Positions 46,913 to 56,221 are shown, numbered from the stretch's first letter. The stretch is DNA of 64,000 nucleotides from Listeria ivanovii subsp. londoniensis (GCF_000763495.1 NZ_CP009576.1:568001-632000); one strand, 5' to 3'. Made by a program: numbers and translations. Notes: generated by a model from the letters alone, not told the origin.

Positions 46913-46947
46913 AAAAAGCTCAAACTGATTGGGACAGAGAGCTTTTT
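46913..46947 (-). terminator. Terminator after the SorC gene
   Basis: AAAAAGCTC (46913-46921) pairs with GAGCTTTTT (46939-46947); on the reverse strand a T-run follows. It isolates the regulator gene from the PTS operon. Confidence 0.7.
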
Positions 46948-46979
46948 ACCAGCTTAACTTTTTTGGATTAACAGATTAA

Positions 46980-47927
46980 TTAATCTTTGTTTTGAAGAAT
47001 GTATTCAGCCATTCTATCAGTTATCACAATCACATCTATTAATCCAGCAGTGAGTGCGGTTTCGAGGGCGTCTTTTTTATGTAGTCCATTTGCAAGTGCA
47101 ACAACAGTAGGGATATTTTTTAATTCTTCCAAGCTTAAGCCGATTACGTGCGTATTAATTTTTGTTTTAGCTTCTTTGCCGTTTGCTGTGTAGAAACGAG
47201 AATTAATGTCGCCAATGACATCTTTGTAACGTAATTCTTCTATAATTTCTGGGGTAATATAGCCAATTTCTTCCATTGTGCTGTGGTTATAAGGGCTAGA
47301 AATCCCAACTATCGCCATATCTACTTTTTTTCCTTCTTCCAAGACTTCATTAATATATTTATTTTTGGATAAATCGTTTTTCATTTCGGTATCTTCTACA
47401 AGTGCGGGTGCATAAAGATACTTAGAATGGCACTGCATTTTCTTTTTTAAGTCATAACAGATTTGGTTGGAGTGAAGATCAATATCACTGGATCCCATTC
47501 CGCCAATAAGGGGAATAATTGATAAATTTTTATGAGGGATATATGGAAATTCATTGGCAAATTTGCGAATCGTTTTCCCCCAAGAAATCCCAAGAGTATT
47601 AACTTTAGCAATACGTTTACTGAGCGTATAAGCGGCTTCTTTGGCTAGAAAATTCAATGCCTCATCTTCGGACATATCATGTGTTGCGACTACAATTGCT
47701 TCTTCTAGTCCAAATTTTTCTTCTAATTTTTGTTCTAAGTCAACTGTGTAATAAGTTTCATCCTTAATAAAGATCTCCACAATCCCTAAATCTTTGGCAC
47801 GTTGTAGTGTTTTGGAGATGATGGATCTAGATATCCCGACTTTTTTTGCAATTTGTGCTTGGGTCCAACCGTAATGGTAATACCAGGTAGCGATTTTCAC
47901 CATATCTCTTTTTTCTTCCCATTTCAT
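46980..47927 (-). CDS. SorC/DeoR-family transcriptional regulator
   Basis: 315 residues; the ATG at 47927 has GGAGGT seven bases upstream, while the ATG at 47942 overlaps that site. The N-terminal helix-turn-helix is YGWTQAQIAKKVGISRSIIS. The C-terminal sugar-binding domain (about 60-310) has the SorC signature LGISWGKTIRKFANEFPY and ALETALTAGLIDVIVITD. It most likely controls the PTS operon through the inverted repeat at 46805. Confidence 0.88.
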   Translation of the reverse strand: MKWEEKRDMVKIATWYYHYGWTQAQIAKKVGISRSIISKTLQRAKDLGIVEIFIKDETYYTVDLEQKLEEKFGLEEAIVVATHDMSEDEALNFLAKEAAYTLSKRIAKVNTLGISWGKTIRKFANEFPYIPHKNLSIIPLIGGMGSSDIDLHSNQICYDLKKKMQCHSKYLYAPALVEDTEMKNDLSKNKYINEVLEEGKKVDMAIVGISSPYNHSTMEEIGYITPEIIEELRYKDVIGDINSRFYTANGKEAKTKINTHVIGLSLEELKNIPTVVALANGLHKKDALETALTAGLIDVIVITDRMAEYILQNKD

Positions 47928-48237
47928 CTTTGTTACCTCCATTCTACATCATAACGGAACAAAAGTTATATGCAGTCACAAATGTTTTATGCTAATAGTA
48001 TCATATAAAACGGTTTATGCAAAGTTGATGAGGGGAGATTATTATATGAAATAACAAAATTTAATCTACTTGTTGGAGAGCTTATTTCCTGGAAAGTCTT
48101 TTATTTGTGGACAAAGTAGTATTCATTATTCTCTCCAGAAGGGATTCCAGACATAAAGTTGGGTATACCGAAATCAATGAAGCAATATCTATTGTCCAAG
48201 TATGAGCAGAAGGTGATAAAGTACTATTTTAGTAATC

Positions 48238-48447
48238 ATGCCTGCACATGATAATCAAACAGCGACACCAACAAACTTTGGTGGTGATGAAGGAATGGGA
48301 ACTTGGTCTGATAGCTTTGGTTCTGCCGAAGTATCCGCAACAGAAACTTCTAAACCAGAAGTAACTATTCCGCAAAATGTAGTTGTCGCTGATGGAACTT
48401 ACGAAAGTACTTTACCTTGGACTTTAAGTGACAAACCAGCAATTTAA
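48238..48447 (+). pseudogene. C-terminal stub of a WxL-domain surface protein
   Basis: 69 codons ending TYESTLPWTLSDKPAI, the hallmark WxL motif near the C-terminus, preceded by GMGTWSDSFGSAEVSA. No signal peptide or ribosome site precedes it, and a normal WxL domain is about 150-200 residues. The stretch from 47943 has only stop-broken frames (for example VGYTEINEAISIVQV near 48165), so the N-terminal part has been lost. In EGD-e, as I recall, internalin and WxL genes occupy this position. The rest of the gap 47928-48573 holds nothing else that I can read. Confidence 0.65.
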
Positions 48448-48521
48448 ATTGGGTTAAACAGAAAAATTTATATTGAAAAAATCTATTATATATAGTTGAA
48501 CTAACAATATATATATGCATA

Positions 48522-48572
48522 AAAAAACAGCTTGAAACTAGAGAATAATCTCTTGCTTTCAAGCTGTTTTTT
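48522..48572. terminator. Bidirectional terminator
   Basis: AAAAAACAGCTTGAAA (48522-48537) pairs with TTTCAAGCTGTTTTTT (48557-48572), a perfect 16-bp stem with an AGAGA/TCTCT inner pair. Confidence 0.88.
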
Positions 48573-48573
48573 A

Positions 48574-49209
48574 TTATTTTTGAATTTTTTCTGTTTCGAC
48601 GACTCGCAAACCTTTACGTTCTAAGTGTGCCACAATCTCATTTTTCTTATCTTCTGTTACACCAGTTGGTAAGGATACAAGCACGCGGCGAATGAAGTCT
48701 TCGGATTGATTGTCGAGTGTGATAAGGCTGGCAATACTTGAATAACGGTCGATGATTTTGGTGATTTTTGTTAAGGCACCTTTTACTTCACCAGTTGCAA
48801 TCGTAAGTACATAACTTGTTGTTTTTACATTCCAACCATCTTGGAGTAGTCCAAGTAATTTTCCATGCGTTAAAATACCATAAAAATGACCTTGCTCATT
48901 TAAAACAGTGATATACGGTAACTCTTTAATAGTAAAGAATACTTCAAAGAAAGAAGCATTCACACAAATATGTTTCGAGGCATTTTTGATTAAGCTCATT
49001 ACTGGATCGCTTAAGCTACCACCATTTGCAGCATGTTTGTAAATGTGCATTTTATAAATATTACCTAAGAATTTTTCGCCTTTTTTGTCTAATACAGGAA
49101 CACAGCGATAACCAGATTCTTCCAATAAATTGATAGCCTCTTGTAATGTAGCGTCTCCAGGTACCGTTGTTAAATTTATTTTAGGGATACAAAGGTTTTT
49201 TATCAACAT
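48574..49209 (-). CDS. cbpA: CBS-domain protein, c-di-AMP-binding CbpA homologue
   Basis: 211 residues from the ATG at 49209 (GGAG upstream); the longer frame to 49275 lacks a ribosome site. Two CBS motifs (about 8-60 and 70-130: TTVPGDATLQEAINLLEESG, FYGILTHGKLLGLLQDG) are followed by an ACT-like domain (about 135-205). In L. monocytogenes, Lmo0553 (CbpA) was found to bind cyclic di-AMP. The same neighbours (butanol dehydrogenase, DtpT) support orthology. It is a signal-sensing protein with no enzyme motif. Confidence 0.82.
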   Translation of the reverse strand: MLIKNLCIPKINLTTVPGDATLQEAINLLEESGYRCVPVLDKKGEKFLGNIYKMHIYKHAANGGSLSDPVMSLIKNASKHICVNASFFEVFFTIKELPYITVLNEQGHFYGILTHGKLLGLLQDGWNVKTTSYVLTIATGEVKGALTKITKIIDRYSSIASLITLDNQSEDFIRRVLVSLPTGVTEDKKNEIVAHLERKGLRVVETEKIQK

Positions 49210-49419
49210 GTTATTCACTCCATTCTTCTTCCCTTTTATTCTAACGTAAAGTAGGTCTTTTGTATAGAAAATCACTATGGGTTGTTGCGATAATTCGAAA
49301 AAAACGTGATTAATTACTTATATCCGCCTTAACTTTTGGTTAAAGGTTTAAATTTTCCAAAAAAAGTGTATTATTAACTATGCTATGTAAATCTTTAATA
49401 GGAAGAAGGAAGTAGAAAA

Positions 49420-50601
49420 ATGGGACAAGAAATGTTGAATTTCGATTATTATAACCCTACGCATATTATTTTTGGTAAAAATCGTTTGGAAGAATTAAAT
49501 CAGGTTATTCCTGCAGATAAAAAAGTTCTACTATTATATGGTGGTGGAAGTGTTAAAAAATTTGGTACGCTAGATAAAGTGAAAGCAGTTCTGAAAAACA
49601 GAGAAATCGGTGAATTTGGCGGAATTGAAGCGAATCCTACATACGAAACTTTAATAAAAGCAATTAAACTTGTGAAAGAAGAAAACTATGATTTCTTGCT
49701 TGCTGTTGGTGGTGGTTCTGTTATTGATGGTACAAAATTTGTTGCTGCAGGAGCTTTGTTTGACGGGGATCCAATCCATATTTTTGGTAGTGGAATTGGA
49801 GAAAACCGTCCTATTACAGAAGCGCTTCCATTTGGGACAGTTTTAACTTTACCAGCAACGGGTTCTGAAATGAATAGCGGTGGCGTGGTAACTTTTGTTG
49901 AAAAGAAAGCTAAACTTGGATTCGGAAGTCCATTTACTTATCCAGTGTTTTCTTTACTTGACCCAGAACTTACATATACACTACCTACGCGCCAACTTGC
50001 GAATGGAATTATGGATGCGTATGTGCATGTTATGGAACAGTATATGACTTATCCAGTGGGGGCTTTACTTCAAGATCGTTATGCAGAAAGCTTGTTACAA
50101 ACATTGATTGAAATTGGACCAGATGTAATCGACGAAAATAATCACGACTATAATACTCGCGCGACTTTTATGTGGTCGGCTACAAACGCATTAAATGGTA
50201 CACTATCTCGAGGTGTTCCGCAAGATTGGGCGAGCCATGGTTTGGGTCATGAAATTACCGCGCTTTACGGAATTGACCACGCTCGAACATTAGCCATTGT
50301 ACTTCCATCACTTTTAAATGTACGTCGAAATGAAAAACGAGAAAAATTAGTGCAATATGCTGAACGAGTATGGGGCATAACTAACGGTGATGAGGATGCA
50401 AAAATAGATGCAGCAATTGCTAAAACACGTGAGTTCTTTGAAAGTCTAGGTGCGGGGACTAGATTTAACGATTATGGTCTCGGCGAAGAAGTAGTGGAAC
50501 AACTTGTGAATCAATTAGAACGACATGGTTTAACAAGTATTTCAGAACGTGGCGATCAAACTCTAGAAGTATCTCGTCAAATATACACAAATGCATTATA
50601 A
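49420..50601 (+). CDS. Iron-containing alcohol dehydrogenase (butanol dehydrogenase type)
   Basis: 393 residues. The N-terminal dinucleotide fold opens MLNFDYYNPTHIIFGKNRL; GGGSVIDGTKF (about 96-106) binds NAD(P)H. Metal ligands are in the DAYVHVMEQY and HGLGHEITALYGIDHARTLAIVLP segments, typical of the group III YqhD/BdhA branch. It reduces aldehydes to alcohols with NADPH in the cytosol. AGGAAG site before ATG 49420. Monocistronic by spacing. Confidence 0.92.
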   Translation: MGQEMLNFDYYNPTHIIFGKNRLEELNQVIPADKKVLLLYGGGSVKKFGTLDKVKAVLKNREIGEFGGIEANPTYETLIKAIKLVKEENYDFLLAVGGGSVIDGTKFVAAGALFDGDPIHIFGSGIGENRPITEALPFGTVLTLPATGSEMNSGGVVTFVEKKAKLGFGSPFTYPVFSLLDPELTYTLPTRQLANGIMDAYVHVMEQYMTYPVGALLQDRYAESLLQTLIEIGPDVIDENNHDYNTRATFMWSATNALNGTLSRGVPQDWASHGLGHEITALYGIDHARTLAIVLPSLLNVRRNEKREKLVQYAERVWGITNGDEDAKIDAAIAKTREFFESLGAGTRFNDYGLGEEVVEQLVNQLERHGLTSISERGDQTLEVSRQIYTNAL

Positions 50602-50679
50602 TAGTTAATGAACTTTTCGTAAACACCAAAAAAATGGTAGCTTATTTAATATGAGAAGAAAGGAAAGAGGTGATTTTTC

Positions 50680-52167
50680 TTGAGTACAGATAGTCCTGCA
50701 AAGGAAAAAACATTTTTTGGGCATCCGCGTGGACTCGCAACCTTATTCAATACTGAATTTTGGGAGCGATTTTCCTACTATGGGATGCGCGCAATACTTA
50801 TTTATTATATGTATGATACCGTTGCGAATGGCGGACTCGGTTTCAGCCAAGCAACAGCAACAGCCATTATGTCTATTTACGGTTCACTTGTCTTCATGTC
50901 AGGAGTTATCGGTGGTTGGTTTGCTGACCGCGTTTTAGGACCTAGACAGACAATCTTTTATGGTGGCGTACTCATCATGTTCGGTCACATCGTACTAGCA
51001 CTACCAAATGGTGGAGCAACAGCCTTATTTATCTCGATGGCATTTATTATTCTTGGAACTGGGCTACTTAAACCTAATGTTTCTAATGTGGTCGGGGATT
51101 TATATCCTGCTGAGGACAATCGCCGTGATGCTGGTTTCAGTATTTTCTACATGGGAATTAATTTAGGTGCATTCATTGCTCCTTTCATCGTTTCAGCTGT
51201 TTCGGATAAAGCAAATAGTTTTCATGCAGGTTTTAGTGTAGCAGCAGTTGGTATGGCGGTAGCACTAATTGTTTATGTGCTAACGGGTAAACGATATTTA
51301 AAAGAAGCAGGCCAAAAAGTTCCAAATCCGCTTCAAAAATCAGAAACCAAAAGCCTGATTGTTAAGATTATCGGAATTGTTTTGGGGATTGGCTTACTGA
51401 TTGCTATTTTAACATTGATTACAGGTAGTTTAACCATCAACACAATTATTCTTGCTGTAACCGTAATGGGGGTAGGCGTTCCACTAGCTTACTTCATTAT
51501 GATGATGACAAGTAAGAAAACAGAACCAGATGAAAAATCCAGATTAACTGCTTACATACCATTATTTTTAATCGCCGTGTTATTTTGGATGATAGAAGAA
51601 CAAGGATCTAGCACATTAGCGATATTTGCTGCTGAGAGAACAGATTTATCAATTGGTAGTTTTAATTTAAATCCTGCTAATTTCCAGTCACTTAATCCAG
51701 TATTTGTTATCATTCTATCCCCAATATTTGCTTGGATTTGGACTCGACTTGGGGACAGACAACCATCTACTCCGCGCAAATTTGCTTTAGGATTATTCTT
51801 CGCCGGATTGTCTTTTGTTATCATGATGCTTCCAGGGATTTTGCACGGAAATACAACAACACTTGTAAGCCCACTTTGGTTAGTGCTTAGTTTCTTCATT
51901 TGTATTTTTGGGGAAATGTTTATTTCACCGGTTGGATTATCAGCAACGACGAAATTAGCACCAAAAGCATTCGCATCTCAAACAATGAGTTTATGGTTTT
52001 TATCAGACTCGATGGGACAAGCTTTCAACGCACAAGCAACACAATTCTTTAGTGCCGATACAGAAGTGGCGTATTTCGGAATTACTGGATTTGTTGCAAT
52101 TGCCTTTGCGATTGCACTATTCATCTTAGCACCATTCTTGAAAAAGTATATGAAGGGTGTTCATTAA
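50680..52167 (+). CDS. dtpT: Proton-dependent di-/tripeptide transporter (POT family)
   Basis: 495 residues, TTG start after AGAGGTG. Fourteen predicted membrane helices. The POT signature FWERFSYYGMRAILIYYM (ExxERFxYY, near 27-45) couples protons, and GVIGGWFADRVLGPRQTIFYGG and GTGLLKPNVSNVVGDLY follow. Imports short peptides; in Listeria DtpT supplies peptides for growth. It ends at a hairpin with a T-run. Confidence 0.94.
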   Translation: MSTDSPAKEKTFFGHPRGLATLFNTEFWERFSYYGMRAILIYYMYDTVANGGLGFSQATATAIMSIYGSLVFMSGVIGGWFADRVLGPRQTIFYGGVLIMFGHIVLALPNGGATALFISMAFIILGTGLLKPNVSNVVGDLYPAEDNRRDAGFSIFYMGINLGAFIAPFIVSAVSDKANSFHAGFSVAAVGMAVALIVYVLTGKRYLKEAGQKVPNPLQKSETKSLIVKIIGIVLGIGLLIAILTLITGSLTINTIILAVTVMGVGVPLAYFIMMMTSKKTEPDEKSRLTAYIPLFLIAVLFWMIEEQGSSTLAIFAAERTDLSIGSFNLNPANFQSLNPVFVIILSPIFAWIWTRLGDRQPSTPRKFALGLFFAGLSFVIMMLPGILHGNTTTLVSPLWLVLSFFICIFGEMFISPVGLSATTKLAPKAFASQTMSLWFLSDSMGQAFNAQATQFFSADTEVAYFGITGFVAIAFAIALFILAPFLKKYMKGVH

Positions 52168-52181
52168 GACGTTTAGAAGTA

Positions 52182-52216
52182 CTTTCTCTTTTATTAGAGG
52201 AAGTGCTTTTTTTATA
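52182..52216 (+). terminator. Terminator after dtpT
   Basis: AAGTACTTTCTC pairs imperfectly with GAGGAAGTGCTT, followed by seven T residues. Confidence 0.7.
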
Positions 52217-52296
52217 TGGAAAATAAATTAGTTTGCCATTAACAGCTAGTATTGCTAATATTAAAAGGAGAAGTGCTAATTTAAAGGAGTGTATAC

Positions 52297-53016
52297 ATGG
52301 AATCATCAGACAAGGTAGTTATTTATTTGACGCGACATGGTAAGACGATTTTAAACACACTTGATAGGGTACAGGGCTGGGCAGATTCACCACTTACAGA
52401 AGAAGGAGCACTTGTGGCGCATGATTTAGGTCGTGGGTTAAAAGGAACAAATTTTGTAGCCGCATACGCAAGTGACCGGGGGCGCGCAATCGAAACAGCG
52501 CGGATAGTTATGAAAGAAAGCGATAATCATCATTTGAATTTAGCAAAATTACCAGAAATGCGCGAATTTGGTTTTGGCAAGTTTGAGGGAGAATATAATC
52601 AAACGGTGCTACAAATGGTGGCAAATGAGCATGGTTTTGATTCCATTGAAAGCTATTATGATAAGACGAGTGAAAATAATTCCAATATTGTTATTGACAC
52701 GGTCCACCAATTAGATGAAACGGGTATGACAGAGAATTCTACTATTTTTGAAGCAAGGTTAACAGCTGGACTAGAAAAAATTCTTGTAGATGCAACAAAA
52801 CTTGGTAGTGGGGATGTACTAGTAGTAGCCCATGGTATGGTTATTCACCGGATTATCGAAATGATCGATCCAAGTCAAAATATACGCATTATCGAAAATG
52901 CTAGTGTGACCAAAGTTATCTTTGAAAATGGTGCATATTCTATTGAAGAGCCTGGGAATATGTTTTATGTAGAAGCTGGTAAACAAGCGCAAGGGGGGAG
53001 TTTAAGTGACCGCTAG
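52297..53016 (+). CDS. Histidine-phosphatase (phosphoglycerate-mutase-like) protein
   Basis: 239 residues. Catalytic TRHGKT near residues 9-14, second histidine in VVAHGMVIHRI, and ASDRGRAIETARI carrying the phosphate-binding arginine. The family covers cofactor-dependent phosphoglycerate mutases and broad phosphatases; the sequence favours a phosphatase. It overlaps a paralogue by 11 bases (tandem duplicate). ATG after AAAGGAG. Confidence 0.88.
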   Translation: MESSDKVVIYLTRHGKTILNTLDRVQGWADSPLTEEGALVAHDLGRGLKGTNFVAAYASDRGRAIETARIVMKESDNHHLNLAKLPEMREFGFGKFEGEYNQTVLQMVANEHGFDSIESYYDKTSENNSNIVIDTVHQLDETGMTENSTIFEARLTAGLEKILVDATKLGSGDVLVVAHGMVIHRIIEMIDPSQNIRIIENASVTKVIFENGAYSIEEPGNMFYVEAGKQAQGGSLSDR

Positions 53017-53701
53017 AAAATTAAATGTCTATTTAGTGAGACATGGGAAGACGATGTTTAATACTAGTCGTCGTGTGCAAGGTTGGTCGGATACACCGTT
53101 AACAAATGAAGGAATCGAAGTGGCACAATTTTTGGGTCGTGGACTTCGTGAAATTCCTTTTGAAGCGATTTATACAAGTGACCGAGGACGTACAATTGAA
53201 ACGGCTGAAATTGTTTTAAGTGAAAGCAATCAAACGCATTTAGAAATCAATGAAGTACCCGGTTTTCGTGAATTTGGGTTTGGAAAATTTGAAGGTGAAC
53301 TAGAGGATGTTATGTTTGGTAAAGTGATGGAGCATCTAGGATTTGAAACATTAGAAGAAGCTTTTGATAGTTTTGGCGATGATGGTTACCGGATTGTTTG
53401 TGAAACAGTGGAAAAAATGGATGAAACAGGTATGTCAGAAACTTATGATGCGATGGAGCTTCGATTGAAAGCGGCTTTGCAAAAAGTTTGCACAGAAACG
53501 AAAGTAGCTGATGCCAATGTCTTAGTCATTTCACATGGTATGGCGATAAATGCGATGGTTTCCTTCTTTAATCCGGAATTAGTCGACCCAGAACTTGCCA
53601 ATGCGAGTGTAACGAAGCTTGTATTTGAAAATGGAGAATGGGCAATTGAAGTAGTAAACGATCTAAGCTATGTAGAAGCTGGAAAAACAATTTTAGTATG
53701 A
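53006..53701 (+). CDS. Histidine-phosphatase (phosphoglycerate-mutase-like) protein, tandem copy
   Basis: 231 residues from GTG 53006, inside the end of the upstream gene, with GGGGGGAG just before. Same architecture: VRHGKTMFNTSRRVQGWSDT, TSDRGRTIETAE, and VISHGMAINAM. It aligns along its whole length with its neighbour, so the pair arose by duplication. The substrate of either is not evident. Followed by a strong bidirectional terminator. Confidence 0.88.
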   Translation: MTARKLNVYLVRHGKTMFNTSRRVQGWSDTPLTNEGIEVAQFLGRGLREIPFEAIYTSDRGRTIETAEIVLSESNQTHLEINEVPGFREFGFGKFEGELEDVMFGKVMEHLGFETLEEAFDSFGDDGYRIVCETVEKMDETGMSETYDAMELRLKAALQKVCTETKVADANVLVISHGMAINAMVSFFNPELVDPELANASVTKLVFENGEWAIEVVNDLSYVEAGKTILV

Positions 53702-53702
53702 G

Positions 53703-53742
53703 AAAAGGCAGAAGAACCTGAAAAAAGTTCTTCTGCCTTTTT
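53703..53742. terminator. Bidirectional terminator
   Basis: AAAAGGCAGAAGAAC (53703-53717) pairs with GTTCTTCTGCCTTTTT (53727-53742). Confidence 0.9.
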
Positions 53743-53745
53743 AAG

Positions 53746-54786
53746 TTATTTTACAAATTTGATACAAACTGGTTCTGGAACTTTTACATCTTTTTGGAGT
53801 AATGTAAGGGCTCCAGATTCTTTATTAACGCTGAAAACAGTTACGTTGTTGCTGTTTTCGTTTGTTGCGACTAGAATTTCACCAGTATAGTTAAGGTCGA
53901 AGTCACGAGGTCCTACTCCTTCTACAGGTGTTGTTGTTGCAAGCGTTAACGTGCCATCTTCGGCAACAGCAAAGCCTACAATAGCATCTTGGCCACGGTT
54001 AGAGACATATAAGAAACGGCCGTCTGGAGAAATATGGATAGCACTGCCTTTATTCTCTTTGTCAAAGTCAGCTGGAAGAGATTCAATTGTTTGGATAACT
54101 TTGAGTTCGCCAGTTGCTTTGTCATATTCAGCAAAGATAACTTCTGAAGTTAATTCTGTCATGATATAAACAAATTTATTATTTGGATGGAACACGAGGT
54201 TGCGTGGGCCGCTTCCTGGTTTTACATCTAATTCAGTTACTTTTTCTAATTTACCAGCAATAGCAGAATAAGTAGTTACTTTATCTGTACCAAGATCACA
54301 TGTAATTACATAATTTTGGTCTGGTGTGAATCCAGCAAAGTGAGCATGAGGCTTTTCTTGGCGTTCATGGATACTTTTACCAACATGTTGAATCGTTGAA
54401 ACAGAAGGCTTTAATTCGCCATTTTCAGTTGGGTAGCTAACGATTGTTCCTAAATGATAGTTAGCGGATACAACAATTGAACCATCACGAGACGCATCAA
54501 CGTAACAAGGTGGGTTCCCAGTTGCTAAATCTTGATTGATGAAAGCAAGTGAACCATCAGATTCAATGGAAAAAGCTGCAATTCCGCCTTTATCGCCATC
54601 TTTCGCTACAGAGTAAACAAATTTTTCATCATCTGAAATTTTAAGATATGTTGGGTTGTCCATCTTTCCTGCTAGAGTGTTTTCTTTGATTTCACCAGTT
54701 GTTTTGTCGATTACAAGGCGGTAAATTCCTTGACTTTCGACTTTGGTATATGTACCAATATAAGCTGTTGCTTCATTATTTGACAT
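53746..54786 (-). CDS. pgl: 6-phosphogluconolactonase (beta-propeller, YbhE type)
   Basis: 346 residues forming a seven-bladed propeller of repeated YVSNRGQDAIVGF-like strands. Conserved KPHAHFAGFTPDQNYVITCDLG and GSGPRNLVFHPNNKFVYIMTE are typical. It hydrolyses 6-phosphogluconolactone in the pentose phosphate pathway; the cytosolic location fits the lack of a signal peptide. AGGAGG site before the ATG. Confidence 0.9.
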   Translation of the reverse strand: MSNNEATAYIGTYTKVESQGIYRLVIDKTTGEIKENTLAGKMDNPTYLKISDDEKFVYSVAKDGDKGGIAAFSIESDGSLAFINQDLATGNPPCYVDASRDGSIVVSANYHLGTIVSYPTENGELKPSVSTIQHVGKSIHERQEKPHAHFAGFTPDQNYVITCDLGTDKVTTYSAIAGKLEKVTELDVKPGSGPRNLVFHPNNKFVYIMTELTSEVIFAEYDKATGELKVIQTIESLPADFDKENKGSAIHISPDGRFLYVSNRGQDAIVGFAVAEDGTLTLATTTPVEGVGPRDFDLNYTGEILVATNENSNNVTVFSVNKESGALTLLQKDVKVPEPVCIKFVK

Positions 54787-54935
54787 GCCTACTCCTCCTA
54801 TAAAAGATATTTCCTACTTAATTATAGCATAGTGATGAACCGATATAAAAATATCACGTTTATTGCAATAATGTTACTCAAACTATGTAAAATCTCATTT
54901 TAGATATGTAATGAAATATTTTTGTAACAAAAGAC

Positions 54936-54964
54936 TTGACTAAGAAATAAAAGTCATGTAAGAT
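54936..54964 (+). promoter_or_regulatory. Promoter of the corA transcript
   Basis: -35 TTGACT (54936-54941), 17-bp spacer, -10 TAAGAT (54959-54964). It lies about 220 bases upstream of the corA ATG, giving a long untranslated leader. The rest of the gap 54787-55180 includes the pgl 5' region and the structures listed next. Confidence 0.65.
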
Positions 54965-55080
54965 GTAATTATCCCATAGAGATTGTTGTTTGAAATAATT
55001 TAATTAAAGATAAATCACTTCCCCCGTAGAAATGTTTTTAATTATTTTATGACAAATAAACACTCCTTAAAAGATAATTG

Positions 55081-55163
55081 TAGCACAGAATTTCCCAGGT
55101 TCTGTGCTATAATTATGTATAGAATAATGAGAAGAGAGCTTATTTCTAAATAGCTTTTTTTTA
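55081..55163 (+). promoter_or_regulatory. Structured corA 5' leader (candidate attenuator)
   Basis: A perfect 10-bp hairpin (TAGCACAGAA 55081-55090, TTCTGTGCTA 55100-55109) is followed by an imperfect stem around AGCTTATTTCTAAATAGCT ending in a T-run at about 55155-55163, right before the ribosome site. The second stem has the form of a terminator. Together they could regulate corA by transcription attenuation. No known magnesium riboswitch pattern is recognisable by eye. Confidence 0.4.
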
Positions 55164-55180
55164 TGCGAGAGGATGATTAC

Positions 55181-56086
55181 ATGCTTTTTCAGACACACTT
55201 TGGAAATAAGCAGTATAGCTGGGTTAACATTGATATGGACGAAACCAATAAACCGGAAGAGTCTTATGCGAATTATGGAGTGGATGAGGAAGTCATTGCG
55301 TACTCTCTGGATAGAAATGAAAGAGCTCATTTTGAATACGATCAAAAAACAAATACTTTTGTGTTGGTTTTTAATGTTCCTGATCAAAGAAAAATAGATA
55401 ATCATCATGAGACAATACCAATGGTGTTTATTATTAAAGGCTCGCAAATAGTAACACTTACTAATAAAAACAATCAATATATTAGTGAAAAAATGAAAAG
55501 ACATTTAAAAGATAATACGAATAAGACATTGTATCAATTTTTATTTAGTAGTTTATATATTATTATGGATTCTTTTTTTCCTTATGTAGAAGAAATGGAT
55601 GTGGAAAGAAAGACAATCAATGATAAGCTGAAAATTAAAACGACTAAAAAGAATTTACTTTCTTTATCGGATTTGGAGACGGGGATTGTTTACTTTGTAT
55701 CTGCCTCCAAACAAAATGCAGCATTACTTGAACAAATGAAAGCGCACATGGTGTATCGTGGTTTAAATGAAGTGGAAAAAGAACAGTTTGAAGATGCTTT
55801 AATCGAAGCTAGACAATTGGTGGAAATGACAGATTTAAGCTCACAGATTTTGCAACAGTTATCTGGAACCTATAATAATATCTTGAACAATAATTTAAAT
55901 GATACGATGAAAATACTTACAGCGTTGTCGATTTTGTTGACGGTACCGACAATTATTACTGGATTCTTCGGTATGAACATGCCACTTCCACTTGAACATA
56001 ATACATTTGGATGGGTAGTGACGATTTTTATTAGTGTTATTTTGTGGTTTGGACTTTCCTATGTTTTGCGGAGATTGATGAAATAA
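55181..56086 (+). CDS. corA: CorA-family magnesium/divalent cation transporter
   Basis: 301 residues from ATG 55181 (GAGAGGA upstream); the ATG at 55163 lies in the T-run region and has no site. A large cytoplasmic N-terminal domain (1-235) is followed by two membrane helices. The first ends in the selectivity motif GMNMPLPLEHN (GMN, about 272-282). CorA pentamers carry Mg2+, and sometimes Co2+ or Zn2+, across the membrane. Confidence 0.93.
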   Translation: MLFQTHFGNKQYSWVNIDMDETNKPEESYANYGVDEEVIAYSLDRNERAHFEYDQKTNTFVLVFNVPDQRKIDNHHETIPMVFIIKGSQIVTLTNKNNQYISEKMKRHLKDNTNKTLYQFLFSSLYIIMDSFFPYVEEMDVERKTINDKLKIKTTKKNLLSLSDLETGIVYFVSASKQNAALLEQMKAHMVYRGLNEVEKEQFEDALIEARQLVEMTDLSSQILQQLSGTYNNILNNNLNDTMKILTALSILLTVPTIITGFFGMNMPLPLEHNTFGWVVTIFISVILWFGLSYVLRRLMK

Positions 56087-56221
56087 CGATGAAAAGGAAG
56101 AAAACGTTTCTCAAGAATACTTTCTATTAGTTCATCTATGGTAAAAGTAATATTATTTTTTCCTGACTGAAAGCTAAAATCTAGAGGAAGAATGACTTGA
56201 TTTGAGGTATAATTTTTAAAC

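Noticed and set aside
55108-55113. TATAAT as a second corA promoter
   Set aside because: No -35 element at a suitable distance; the sequence is also the lower part of the 10-bp hairpin.
55173-55397. Frame overlapping the start of corA
   Set aside because: Wrong phase relative to the conserved CorA protein and no independent ribosome site.
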